Assembly (NCBI GenBank): GCA_000310025.1
Contig: FN649728.1
Location: 636,648 to 700,647 of the forward strand
Length of the DNA: 64,000 bases
DNA from: Ectocarpus siliculosus
Taxonomy: Eukaryota > Sar > Phaeophyceae > Ectocarpales > Ectocarpaceae
Reading direction: 5' to 3'
This document shows positions 1 through 11,258 of this stretch, piece after piece. The notes beneath the pieces were generated by a model. It was not told the origin of the DNA and made no database searches. It saw nothing but the letters and a program-made list of their open reading frames with translations. The position numbers and the translations under genes were made by a program. Numbering within the stretch: the first letter of the stretch is position 1; each line of letters starts with the position of its first letter.

Positions 1-2916
1 GGTTCCTCGTTCCCATCATTGTTCGGTGGTTGTTCATAATACAGCAGTATTTAGTATCAACACGACATACACACGCATACATACATGCACTGTCTGGCAG
101 GACAGCACTTTTCTTCCTCGCGCAACAAGCAGGTTTGCCACAACGAACGACGGGCCAAAAGGACGTTTACCGCAAGTGTGGCAGCAATGTGTCTACATCG
201 TATCTCGATACATGTCGCACACATGTACAACGCCACAAAGCTGTAGACTACAGCTGTACACTATGTACATCTCCAGCCTTTAGGGTATACTTGCATCGAC
301 GCATGGCCAAGACTATGTACAACATGCATACCTCTGTAGTATAGACTGTCTCGCTTGGGGCATTTTCTCGGCGTATGTTCACAACCCTCGACCCCAACAC
401 TTGAACAGTCAACGCGGAATCATGTTCGTACCTTGTGGCACTGCGAACGAGATGGAGTAGCACGGCGCTTGAGCAGTCGCTGCGAAGGGCGAAATCACTC
501 GCAGTTTTTCTCTCCCCCGGGCAAGTCTTCGCTCTCGCTCTGCCTGGCTGGGATTGTATCGGTCCCCGCCCATCCAGCTTCGATTGCCTTCAGCTCTCTA
601 GGCGCCGCAACACATGTGTCCTTGATGCATTGATCCGACCCCACGAGAAAACCAGCCAACCGGACCACAGCGGGTTCTGCGTGCGGCGAGATTTTGATTC
701 ACGTGCCGAACCGGTGCGCATTTCACCGCGTGCCGGTAGAGATCTTTTCGGAGACCATGAGATGTGTTCCGGATTTTCAGCGCACGCACCAGCCGCTGCG
801 TACCACGGGCGCATACGTACAGGAGTACAGGAGTACCCCCTGCTGTCAACGGGCAGGGACGAATGCCCGAGCTAGACCATAGCATTGTGGGGGTTCTGTT
901 TTCCAAGAAAGCGGCTGCAGGACGCAAGTGGCGAGGAGAGCGCCGCCGGGCACTACGCCGGAGCTTCTCAGCCGGAAAACTGTGCGAGATACCAGTAGTA
1001 TTGGTTCACAAAGGAGGAGGGCGAGCCAGAGAAGACAGAGAGAGACCGTCGGAAAGAACAAAATAAGACTCTGAACCCAGATTTAGCGGAGACAGGGAGC
1101 TTCCCACTTGCTGGCAACAGCCGCCTTCGAGAGGACCGACCTCCACAACGGGTGAGAAGGGGTGTCTGGTGTTGGCCAGTTATAGTCGACGTCTATCACT
1201 TTATCTGATGCACGCCAAGTTGGGCATCAATGCACAGCTCTGCACAGCAGCAGGAAGAAAGTAGACTTTTTTTTTCGTAGAGCTTGAAAATTGAAATGTC
1301 TTGGTGCTGGTAGCTACGCACAGTGAGCACGTGAAACACTTGCGGAGAACGCTTGCCGAAAAGGGCGCGCGCCCACAGGCAGACACACCGAAGACCCAGT
1401 ATAGACACTTCGCAGCACGCTTGCGTGCACGCAGACTCACGGTAACCGTCTGGGCATGATAATGGAGAAGGTTCCCTTCTTAAAACACATACAGGCCACA
1501 GCTGCTGTAGCTACAATACATACACAAACGGGATGTGTTCATCCGGCGCAGCAAGAAAAGAGGATAGACATTGTACATACATACAGTATTGTTCTATTCC
1601 AACAAAAAGAACAATCAACACAGAGAAGTTATCGATACCTACCGGTAAGTGTTTTTTTACACTAGCCGTGATGCTGTTGGCAGGAGAGCTGCGGCATATC
1701 CCAATACTTCGTCATGCGTAAGCAATGCAGGTCGGTGCTGTTTCATACTGAATTCCCGCTCGCTCGTGGTTCGGAAGCAGTAGTCTACATATGTGTATGT
1801 ACACAACAGTTTCCACGAGTTCCAGCAATATGTCATCAGGTGTTGTCATAGACCACAGCTACTGTGTGGTAGCTTTCTTCGGCGAACACTACCGTTGACT
1901 TTCAAACATGTCATTGTGTTACCATCCGTAGCAGCATAGACAGACCTATACTGCTGTGTGCCGCTACAGTACAACAGCAGTTATTTCCTCTTGTGGGGAG
2001 TCTCAATCTGGACTCACGATTTTCGCGATGGAGACATAAAATGTCCATTCACCCACAACATGTCAGCATTCCCCCAGCACCAAGGTGCGCTTTGCTGGGG
2101 ATGGGAGGTTGTCCAAAAATCTAACATATAAGTACCGTTACACGCCTTGTCTCCAGGCGCAACTTTCTGACAGAGGTGTTTTTCCCTTGTTTTTTTGTTT
2201 CGTTGAGGCATGCGGACGTACTTTACCGTACAGGTAGCCCCGGCTGATGAACTTGCCACCTCATGCTCGACATGATTTACTACTGCTATTTGTATATCAC
2301 TACACAGAACTTGAGCACAACTTGGTAGCCCGGTGAGGGACCCCAACACTAAGATTTGTATGTTGTTGTTGTTGTTGTTGTTGTTTTTGTTGTTGTTGTG
2401 TTCACATTAAACTCGTGTCAGTTGCTAATCCCAAAATCTAGCAAAGACGCGGTCCGTGGTCACAAAAATGCTACAAGAGCCATTAGAATATCAAAAGACA
2501 CGCAAACTAGGAAGAAAAGGGTACACAAGCCCGAAGAGGTACACCTATACATCCCTGCAGCACGTTTGCGTGCCCAAAACTGAACTACCCGTCCACACAC
2601 TACATTCGACTACAGTACTGTACAGCAGCACCATCCCCCCTGTCCCACACTTTACTACCAAAATGAATGTTTGTCGACTACAGCGTACAGCTGTCTGGAG
2701 TGTTGCCAGTACAATAACACCATGGTAGGCATGGCACAACTTCGGGGCGCGCAACTGCTGTCTGAAGTGCTGTCAGAATGCGTCCGTGGACATACAGCGA
2801 AAAAGAACATCCTCATTGCAATTGACAATCACCGAATCTACCCCCGGATCATCTATCTGTGTTGGACACAGCAGTGATGATAATCGACACTGACAGGAAC
2901 TAGGAATCGTTCCACG
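1..2916. other. gene-free stretch
   Basis: No exon with recognisable protein sense and splice borders was found on either strand. Open frames are short, overlap one another in several frames and show no family motif. A (GTT)n microsatellite lies near 2358-2398. I see nothing else I can support. Confidence 0.5.
2358..2398 (+). repeat. (GTT)n microsatellite
   Basis: About a dozen GTT units with one TTT interruption. Simple repeat, no coding sense. Confidence 0.8.
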
Positions 2917-2923
2917 TTGAAGG

Positions 2924-3063
2924 TGGCCCTCCATATGGAAATATCGGAACACCCCAGCCCCCCCCCCCCCCCCCCCCCCCNNNNNNNNNNNNNNNNNNNN
3001 NNNNNNNNCCCCCCCCCCCCCCCCCCCCGGGCCAAGATTGCAGCGCAATATAGGGGGTTTAGG
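2924..3063. repeat. poly-C repeat containing an assembly gap
   Basis: A poly-C tract interrupted by 28 N bases is flanked on the left by a 36-base sequence beginning GGCCCTCCATATGG and on the right by CCAAGATTGCAGCG. Both flanks recur in rearranged order near 6340-6410, so this is a dispersed repeat. The true length of the C tract is unknown. Confidence 0.7.
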
Positions 3064-3900
3064 CTGCCCGCTTGCACACGGCGATTTTGGCACCGTGTGC
3101 AAGCAGAGCGCCGACCGACCTGACGAAGTCAGGCGGTCAACTACGGTGGAGTGAACACACAGCAACACGTTGGGCACATCTTTTGGGAGGAGTCGCCCCC
3201 CTACTGCTGTACATATGTGTACCAGTCTAATCTACCCGACCAACATGCTTGGAGGCAGGATTTTATGGATATAAGACCTATCTCTTGTGGGAACACAATC
3301 TTGCCGATAAATCGGATATCTGTGATGTTTTAATTTGTTTTGATTGTCTCGCCAGCGGTTGGTCACGCAAAACACAAACCCAAGGAGAGTGCAACCTGTT
3401 GAGGGTCTCACACGACACGCAAGGTTCGAAGTTCGGTGAGCAACATAGAGGGACCCATCCATCCACGGGTTGAAGTTTTTGTTTACTAAACAACGTGTGA
3501 GAACAGGATCAAAAAGAGTTGTCCTTGTGTCTTGAGTTGAGAGCACCTCCAAAGAAGTTTGATCTCGAGTGTTGACGTGCATTGTGCTGTTATTATCGTT
3601 TCAATCCTTTGGTTTCGGCACGACAATACTCATCCGCTGTGAACGGCATCGGCAATCATTCAAGTAGGCTCAAACAATTGCAGCCCGCCAAGACAAGCTG
3701 GTATCGTAGATCACCACCGTGACAAGATGACCTTGTTCTCAACCCAGTAACGTCACAAACACTTGAAGCACGCACGGTTTCTAACCGTTGATCGAGGTTT
3801 AGGGTTAGTATTGTCCGACACAAACCGACCCACGACAAAAAGGAGAAAATATAATAGCCGAACGGGGCAACAATTGTTGGTATGGACGGGAGATACTCCG
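3064..3900. other. no gene seen
   Basis: No exon-like sequence with family sense was seen on either strand between the poly-C repeat and the decayed zinc-finger gene. Confidence 0.4.
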
Positions 3901-5290
3901 GTGTCCCTCTTGACCTACTCCCCCAGCAATACCCATGCCACCCACGCGACAAAACTAGACAGCAACAGCCTTGAAGCAGCAGCTGAAGAGGGCGGCGACG
4001 GCGAAGAACGAGTCGAACTGCTAGATCCTGCCCCTGTCCTAGTTTTTTTTTGCCTGGACCCAGCCTCGCGGGGCGACCCGTGCCCTCGGTCAACTCTTTC
4101 ACCGCTTTAACCTCTTCTTCGCTCAACTGATACGAAGCTGCGAACTCCTTGTGCGGGAGAATTTCGGGGCTGTCTGGGCCACCGTGCGCGTGCAGCACGT
4201 GCACCGGCATGCAGTACTTTCACACGACTACCGTCTGGTTTCGCAAGCGACAAGCCGGGCACTCCATGGGCACGTTCGTGCACGGGTTCGTGGCGTAGAA
4301 CTTTGCCGCCGAGGACAGCCTCAACTGAACGTCGTTGGTCAGCGTTGTCCCTTCCTTCCTCGGGGCGTAACGGCACTGCGTGAATATCTTCTTTGCCTCG
4401 TTTTTGTTGCCCTTCCCGACCAAGGAGACTGGGCACGTGCCGGCAAGTCCACAGAAGCCGCACCGGTCCTGTCGCGTGTCCCAATCAGTGATCTGGTCAA
4501 AAACAATCGGTGGACAAAGGGAAAGTCAGGATCCTGTCATGTCCTTGAGGGGGAAGAAGGGAAACGAGCGCCTGCGCAGAGAGAAGCACGGTACCACCGT
4601 ATGCCCACAACTGCATATTGCAAAGACCCGAAGCAAACAAAAATACCCCAAGGGCGACCTACCCTCAAAATCCGCGGACAAAAGGTCAGTTTGCAGCAGT
4701 TGATGTTGAGCGACGTGTGCCCGCATGTCGGCAACCGTCACCGTGTCAATCCCGCACAAGAAGCATTCGACAGTCGACATCGCTCCTCGCTTGCTAGTGA
4801 GAGCAACGCTGGATAGTGCAGGACCACGGCAATGGCGTTTGCCCCTTGCCATGCAGGCAGAAAGGGTAGTCTGCGACGGGCAGCCGATTGGAGTCGGGCA
4901 GAACATACAGGCCGTCGTCTACATCGTCGACGCTGCCACCCCCGCCGTAGCTGCCTTGCTCCATCTCGTCCACCGTACCGCCTTGCTCTTCTGCACCGTC
5001 TCCTCCATTCTCTCCCGCACCGTCGCCGACATACTCTCCCGCATCGCTGCCGCCATCTCCCACACAGCCGCCGCCGTGCTCTCCCGCACCATCGCCGGCG
5101 GCGGGATCACTCGCAGTTCCACTCTCATCGTCCGAGAGTACCACAGTACACGCGGGTGCCGGCCTGTTGGACCCCGTGTCCACGTCGGGCTTCTCGGGCT
5201 TACGTGCTTGCGGACGCCGAAAGAACGATGCGATGCTTGGGGAAGACGCCGCGTCCTTCCGTTCCTTCTCCCACTTCCTGTACACGCGGC
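3900..5290 (-). pseudogene. decayed C2H2/zinc-binding protein gene, probably transposon-derived
   Basis: Three coding blocks read on the minus strand. The first, about 5274 down to 4797, starts after a plausible acceptor, encodes a basic segment with SIASFFRR and then a long Asp/Gly/Glu-rich acidic stretch, and ends in a stop. The second, in another frame around 4770-4667, holds a canonical C2H2 finger starting ECFLCGID with spacing C-x2-C-x12-H-x3-H. The third, about 4495-4090, holds DRCGFCGLAGTC, PCTNVPMECPAC and then KYCMPVHVLHAHG. A similar Cys/His arrangement is known to me from uncharacterised fungal proteins linked to transposons; this is from memory. An in-frame TGA (4220-4222) sits where such proteins usually carry Trp, and a run of nine A further on breaks the frame before a Ser-rich tail. 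I infer a dead or badly sequenced copy; an undetected intron is the alternative. No function is assigned. Confidence 0.45.
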
Positions 5291-5690
5291 GAGATCAGTT
5301 AGTACTGCGGGATTCTGTCGTACTCTGTAGGATAGGCAGCAGTCTATGCGTCCTGATTGCTCCGACTGCTGGAAGCTGTCATGGGTTTTAGGAGAGAACT
5401 CGATCTGTCTATTCGACATGAGGTACGCGCTGCAAGGGATAACCGTATGCGACGTATAACACCACCATGATGTATACGAAGTATAAATGTATACGAGAAA
5501 AACAATATGGCACCGTGTGAGCTGCTGTGTGGTACGGGTAAGGTGGTCGTTGGCACCTTTTTATTTGATCGAACTTCAAGTACTACTGCTGTTAAGGGCC
5601 TTGTGGGGGGCGCCAAACAAACAAGGGTGTGTGGTTACTTACGTAGTTTGCACCCGATACATAACCCCCTGTTCTGAATGCTAAAGGCCG
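5291..5690. other. no gene seen
   Basis: Upstream flank of the minus-strand zinc-finger remnant. A first exon could lie here but no start can be defended. Confidence 0.3.
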
Positions 5691-5694
5691 ATTA

Positions 5695-5860
5695 CTCTGG
5701 AGTGCAACAGTGACGGTGCCGAAAATTGCGGCATTGGAACCGTCTCCTCGAGAGCTTTCCCAAAACGTACTGTTTGGTGTCGACATCCTCTTCGTCGTGG
5801 AGTTCTCGAGCTTTGCAAATCAGTCCAGGGGGTGTGGTATCTTAAGCAACCTGCTGAATG
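5695..5860 (+). mobile_element. relic of TIR element related to the 53207 and 54534 MITEs
   Basis: This stretch shares the order 'gtgccgaaaa', 'ggaaccgtctc', 'gagagcttt', 'cctcttcgtcgtgga', 'tcgagctttg' and 'ggtccaggggg' (here 'agtccaggggg') with the two elements inside the ferredoxin gene. Its outer terminal repeats are eroded. No protein is encoded. Confidence 0.6.
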
Positions 5861-6329
5861 TACAACAGCAGGTAGCATGTGAGTGCATCAAGTCACGCTA
5901 TAATACGGGCACCAGCAGACACGCTTGAGCAGGTGTATGTCTCTCTCACTCTAGTATGGCACCTGTGTTCTCCGCCAGCGACGTGGGCAGCCACGTTCTC
6001 CGGTAGCAGCCCCGCTGCTTGTTTGAAGTCGTGCTGGCAGGACAAACCCAGTGTTTCCGTCCCTTCTTGAAGACAGGTCTGATGCCATCAACACCTCGTA
6101 AGACCTCAGGAATGCTACAAGTACTATGTATGGCACTGCCCTCTTCCTCGAGCAGTGGTCGTTCGGCGGCAGACATGGCCTCCAAGATACGGGCGCACAG
6201 GCGCACACGGCTGTGTGTAGGTTGCCGTGCGCGCGAGCGCGCGAGCGCGTTGAATAAAGCGCGCGAAAAGTGTCGAAACCCCGGGGATTTGGTCAAAATG
6301 TCTCCTCCGGGGACATGTAAGGCCCATCC

Positions 6330-6415
6330 CCCCCCCCCCCCCCCCAGCGACCAAGATTGCAGCGTAGCCCAGGGGTGTTCCGATATTTCCATGTGGAGGG
6401 CCCCTTGGGGGTCTT
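6330..6415 (+). repeat. poly-C repeat, rearranged partner of the 2924 copy
   Basis: A run of about 17 C is followed by ACCAAGATTGCAGCG and then by the reverse complement of the 36-base left flank of the 2924 locus (GGGGTGTTCCGATATTTCC). The two loci share all parts but in different order and orientation. Confidence 0.65.
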
Positions 6416-7060
6416 CCACGGTGCAGGTACGCAATAAAGGCACCCGGGGTATCCGCGCCATCTCTGCCGCGTCTCTCTACAAAACCAGTGACGTCATTAC
6501 ACACACCCGACACCGATGTTCAGGAAAAAAACGGAAAATATTAGACAACACAATGTGTTCGTCCGTGCGTCACGGTTCGATGTCGTCCGTGTGCTCCGGT
6601 GCCGCTGCTCCGGTGTCGCTGCGGCCAGTCCTAGCACGACCAAACTCGACCCGCTCCGTCCGTACACGCTCTCGTTGCTGTCCTTCCCGGTCGGTTCCTC
6701 GCTTTCTCCCTCGTTGCACGAAGGGTCAACCAGCCCACTCAGCTCGTCACCACCTGTTCCCTCCTCCCCTTTGATGGCGAAGCCTGGTTACTGAGACAGT
6801 ACAGCTCCCTCTAGCAAACCGAGGGCCTACCTGTCCACCTTTCTGATGGCGTCTGCCTCCGCGCATAAAACTGAGATGGACATTGCTGTCTACACCGACG
6901 GCCATGAGGCCCGCGCATCTGCTTTTCTGTACCTGACGCACCAGTGCCGACCCAACTCTACCACTACGCACGCCTCGCGGCGGGTGCGCCGTAGCAAGAA
7001 GGTATCGGTCCCTTGAGGGTGAGTCTAGCCATGCTCGCTAGAAATACCCCCCCCCCCTCG
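6416..7060. other. no gene seen
   Basis: A plus-strand open frame spans 6019-6774 but is Ser/Arg/Pro-rich, crosses the poly-C repeat and has no family motif. I do not call a gene. Confidence 0.35.
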
Positions 7061-7067
7061 CCCCCCG

Positions 7068-7358
7068 CCGGTGTTTGTCATCGGGGTTGGGTTTTCGTCG
7101 CTTGGCAACGACGTTGTAAAACAAGATCCCCCCTCGGTGTTTGCCATCGGGATTGGGTTTTCGTCGCTTGGCAACGACGTTGTAAAACAAGATCCCCCCT
7201 CGGTGTTTGCTCCGTCTCGAAAGGGACGCGTGGTCAATGGTCAAATGACTACGGCAAGCAACAAATGAGTACGCCCCCCCCCCCCCCCCTCACCCCCCGC
7301 CGGTGTTTGTCATCGGGGTGTGGGTTTTCGTCGCTTGGCAACGACGTTGTAAAACAAG
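7068..7358 (+). repeat. head-to-tail copies of a 57-base repeat start
   Basis: Three near-identical units begin CGGTGTTTG, contain GGGTTTTCGTCGCTTGGCAA and end TTGTAAAACAAG (about 7069-7125, 7133-7191 and 7300-7358). Between the second and third lies a short version of the element, 7201-7280, that jumps straight to its 3' end and a poly-C tail. The core CGTCG-N8-CGACG can form a small hairpin. Confidence 0.8.
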
Positions 7359-7812
7359 ACAATTCACTTCGTGAATTCGGCAACCAGGTTACCGTTTTTT
7401 TTTTCCTCTGTACTTTTTTTGGCGGTAACCATAATGGTGGTCGAGTAGATCATGTTGTGAGGGGTCGAGAACCCTCACTCCGCGCAAGGGGGATGATCGC
7501 ACCACGTTGTGTTAAAATGGTCAAGCGTCCTCGAGGCAGGTACACAGTGCTTACAACTGTCTCTGGAAGTGAAAGCACCAGAAAATAAATTAAGTCATAT
7601 GCAGCTGTCATCCGTACGCAAGGAAGTAAGCACAATATGCCGAACACCCTTGGCAGGATGCAGCTCATCCTTCATGCGACTCGCCGAATACCTCACGGCG
7701 CTTCGCGCTTGGTGATGTGAGAGCCTGGTCCGGTGAGAACCCGGCGTGCTCCGTCCCGACTTTGTAGGGATGCGAGGTCAATGGTCTAACGACTACGGCA
7801 TGCACGACTATG
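7300..7812 (+). mobile_element. dispersed repeat with poly-C 3' end, full-length copy 1
   Basis: The copy starts with the CGGTGTTTG unit, continues through 'ggcggtaaccataatggtgg', 'ctcactccgcgcaaggggg' and 'ggtgaaagcaccagaaaat'-type segments, and ends ACTATGAGTACA followed by a run of C. The same order is found at 41694-42199 (+) and 55738-56180 (-), with fragments at 14360-14500 and 57305-57385. There is no long open frame and no long terminal repeat, so it resembles a short retroposon whose tail is C instead of A. Class assignment is inference. Confidence 0.7.
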
Positions 7813-9016
7813 AGTACACCCCCCCCCCCTCGCTATGGGCCATGCCTAAGCAAAAGTCTTGCCGAGGCCGCGAGGGGAAGAAGGTATGACCATTGCCCAT
7901 TTAGAGGAACTACTGATGTAGTCTATGTAAGAACCCCAGAACCCCAGCCTCGGCAAAAACTATTTAGTTAGACGATCTTCCGTGCGGGCGCTATCGAGTC
8001 GGAGAGCTCTCATGTGCTCGCTGTCCTGGGAGTGTTTCTTTAAGTGTTTTAGTTGCCAAAAAAGTCGCGAGGTGCTGAACATTTCCTGAATATGGAAGAC
8101 CATTAGCCATTTCCATCGATTCGTTCGGGACATCCAACCATAGGATTTCAAACATGAATGCGACAAACGTTTCCTGGATTCCTCCTCTCGTCAATTGCCC
8201 TGGGTGTTTTTTGTTTTTTTTGTCTCCCCGAGTTAAACTAAATTCAGGAGAAACGCGGTGATGGTTAGGCCCCAAATAAATACATATGCATATGTGTACA
8301 ATCAAGTTATCCTCATTAGGGGGTAATTTCAGCAGGGCTCCTCTAGCAGACAATAGGGGTCACCAGGGGTCCCGTGGATCATTTTAATTACAAGCGTCTT
8401 TTGCTCAAAACGGGAAAAACGGGAAAACTCTGCAGCTAGCGACGTAGCTCGACAAGAAGATCACGAATATGGATGTTTCATTTATGTTCGTGTTCTTTTG
8501 AACGTTTTGGCACAATAATGGAGAAGTTGTTTCGCATGAGCCTACTCACGAAAAATGACTTTTTCATAATTCTACAAAAGTCAACAAGCCGGGGTCTGTC
8601 TTCCAAGGGTTTCCAGGGTAGGTTTGACCAAAGGGGCCCACCCATGCTTAAGCTGGGTATCAAATATTGAAACCACGGTTAATAGCCTATACCGCGGCAT
8701 GAATAGACTGAACTGCACTTGAGCTGCGCCGCAAGGATCGAAGAGTACGCCCCATCCTACTAAAGGTACGTCTTGAAGCCACAGGAATTTCGGTCTCCCC
8801 ACAGAAAGACCCGAAACATCTCGGGGGCCAACATGTGCGATTGTCTCATTGCGCTCAGCCATCCGTATGCATACCAATTGGAGAAAGAGTGTCAACGGCG
8901 CCCCAGGGCTGGGTACGCTTTTTGGTACTTCTCGAGATGTCTGATTGTTGTGTGTTCGTGTTCTTCACCCCGCGGGGAGCAGGTGTCTCGTTTTTCAGGG
9001 CGAGCAGCATCAAGGC
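7813..9016. other. upstream flank of the myosin gene, no gene seen
   Basis: No exon with family sense on either strand. The myosin promoter should lie here, but I recognise no TATA box or other element I can defend. Confidence 0.4.
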
Positions 9017-11227
9017 ATGCTGCGGAGGTTGGTGCGCCGTTTCAACGAGGAAGGTGGAGCTGGAGCAGGAGGCGATGCCGCCGCCTCCTCTTCGCAGAAT
9101 GGGGGTACCTCGACAAACGCCGTGACCGAAATCGAGCTGGATATTGACAGCGGAGAGGTACAGTTTATTTCGCAGGCTTCAAATTCAAACTAAATGTTTT
9201 CCATGGAGAAAAGGCACTTGAAGGAGGAGGGTGGGCGCTGACGGAATCAATGACTAAATAGTCAATATCCCCCCACTTGTTGTTGCCCTCCGGTTATTGG
9301 TTTGTTACAATTGTGCCCCATTACGCTCAAAGACCCTTCTCGTCGTAAAGATGAAACATGGAGAACATTGTCACGTTTGTTCTTCCAACGTGAAGACCCC
9401 CATGGGTTTTGGGTAAACCGCGATTCTTCACCAGTCAGAGGCTTTGCACAAGGGCATGTCATAAACCATTATCGTGGCATGCATATCGCCGTTGACAATT
9501 GGCAGTTTTCTGATGATCGTCGCATGACATGAGAGGACTGACCTCGTATTATAGCGTAGCTCAAGACTAACGCTGCTAGCAGCACCTATCGTTGCCACCT
9601 GGGAAGAAACCGCCCACCTCCTCTGGATTCCCAGCTTTGGGCGTGAAACTCATTTTTTTGTTATCTCCCTTCTTCCCAGGATGAAACTGAGCGCTGGATA
9701 ATGGAAGCAGGAACCTCAAGTGGGTTGACCGGGGGCTTTGGCCGCGACGCTAGAGCGGTGAGAGTTTTAGTCTCTCCATTCCCTCGACGCCAGCTTGTAC
9801 GTCAATGTTTTGCTTCGTTTCTCTTGGTTCGCGGGTATTTTGTTGGTGAATTGGATCTGAACGCAGAAAGCCCATGTAGAGACTTGAAAAATCGTCAACC
9901 GATCGAGCTTTCCAATCGGAAGAACGGTCGTTGTGCGTAGGGTGCTAGGGGACTCCAGGATAAAATCCAAGCAAGAAGCCAAACTGCTTTCCCACTCCCG
10001 AAAATACAAATATTTCTAACCTACACGAATTTTCAGAGCGGTCGCCGCGTATGGTTGCCCGACAAAGCGGCGGTGTGGAGGATGGCCGAGGTCGTGTCCG
10101 AGAGTGCGGACGGGAGCTCATACACCGTGCTGGCCAAAGACGGAAAGCGGGAGACCGAGGCAAGTTACTCGAATTGATTCAGCACCGTAGGCGCGGGTTG
10201 GGTGCTGCCAACATTGGCTATTAGGGGGATCAGGTGCGGCTTAGATCGAGGGGAGAGGAGGCTGGTCAAAACGTCACTCTGCTGGGTTAAGGGTCTTTCT
10301 TCTCCCTCCAAGGGCTGTTTGTCTTCCTCATTGCAACACATTGGGGTTCTGCTCCACTTTGGACATTGGAAGTTGTGGCTGCCAGATAGGTTCCAGTTGT
10401 CGGCCTTTCGCAAGGACTTGTGGTTTCCTGCCATGGAGCAGGCTTCATGTCCTCGGTCCGTTGGCAACTTTTTGAAGATACAATGAGGTATTCTCCGCCG
10501 TGGGTTCCACGGACGGGCAGCAAGGCGATCGGAATGAGTGTTGTCGATGTTCCGCTTGGTATAGGTCACGTCGATATTGCAGCGGTCAATGCGAACGTTG
10601 GGCATGTTGTATGTTGGAACGGGGGGGGGGGTCCTGTGCCATGTGGCAGCGAGGACCGAAAAGCGGAGCCCGAGCACGACCATGCGGTTGATACACGGCG
10701 CTTCCACCGACGGGTACTAGCAATGACAGAAACGCCCCTGCTTCTGAACTCCCTGTGGAGGCACACCCCAAGACCATTCCCACCTTGCTTTCAAACGAAG
10801 CTTGCGGAAATTCCAAAACCAGTGGGATAAAGCGTTCCTTGCGTTTACCCTTCAGGGTCGCTTGCAAACAACGAATCGACCGACAGCTCGATGATGTTGC
10901 ATCAACACGGAAGGGGGAAACCGTTCCGTTTTCTTCGGTAATCTGGGTATGTATCAAGACGGGTTTCCGCTCGAAAAAAATCGCACTACCAACCCTTGCC
11001 ATACTCTACGTCGAAGCAGAAGCGATACAACTCGTAGATCGCTACATGTCGGTGCCCATGACTTTGAATTATGCTCCGGATGACCTATGCGTCGGGGGCC
11101 TCGCTGCTGTGCAGATTTCTCTGGGAGATTGCGCGGACTACGACCCCAGCCACGCCCTAGACCTAGACGACGCGTCGCGCATGAACCAGATGCACGAGGC
11201 ACCGCTTCTCGATCTTCTCCACAGGTG

Positions 11228-11258
<31 letters not shown>

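Noticed and set aside
5946-6176. Minus-strand frame beginning MSAAERPLLEEEGSAIHSTC, 76 codons
   Set aside because: It reads like protein but has no family motif, no splice context and borders two repeats. It may be a transposon scrap; not called.
6019-6774. Plus-strand open frame of 251 codons
   Set aside because: Ser/Arg/Pro-rich composition, runs through a poly-C repeat, no motif; an artefact of base composition.
7068-7358. CRISPR-like array of repeats
   Set aside because: Only three units, unequal spacers that belong to the same repeat family, and a eukaryotic setting.
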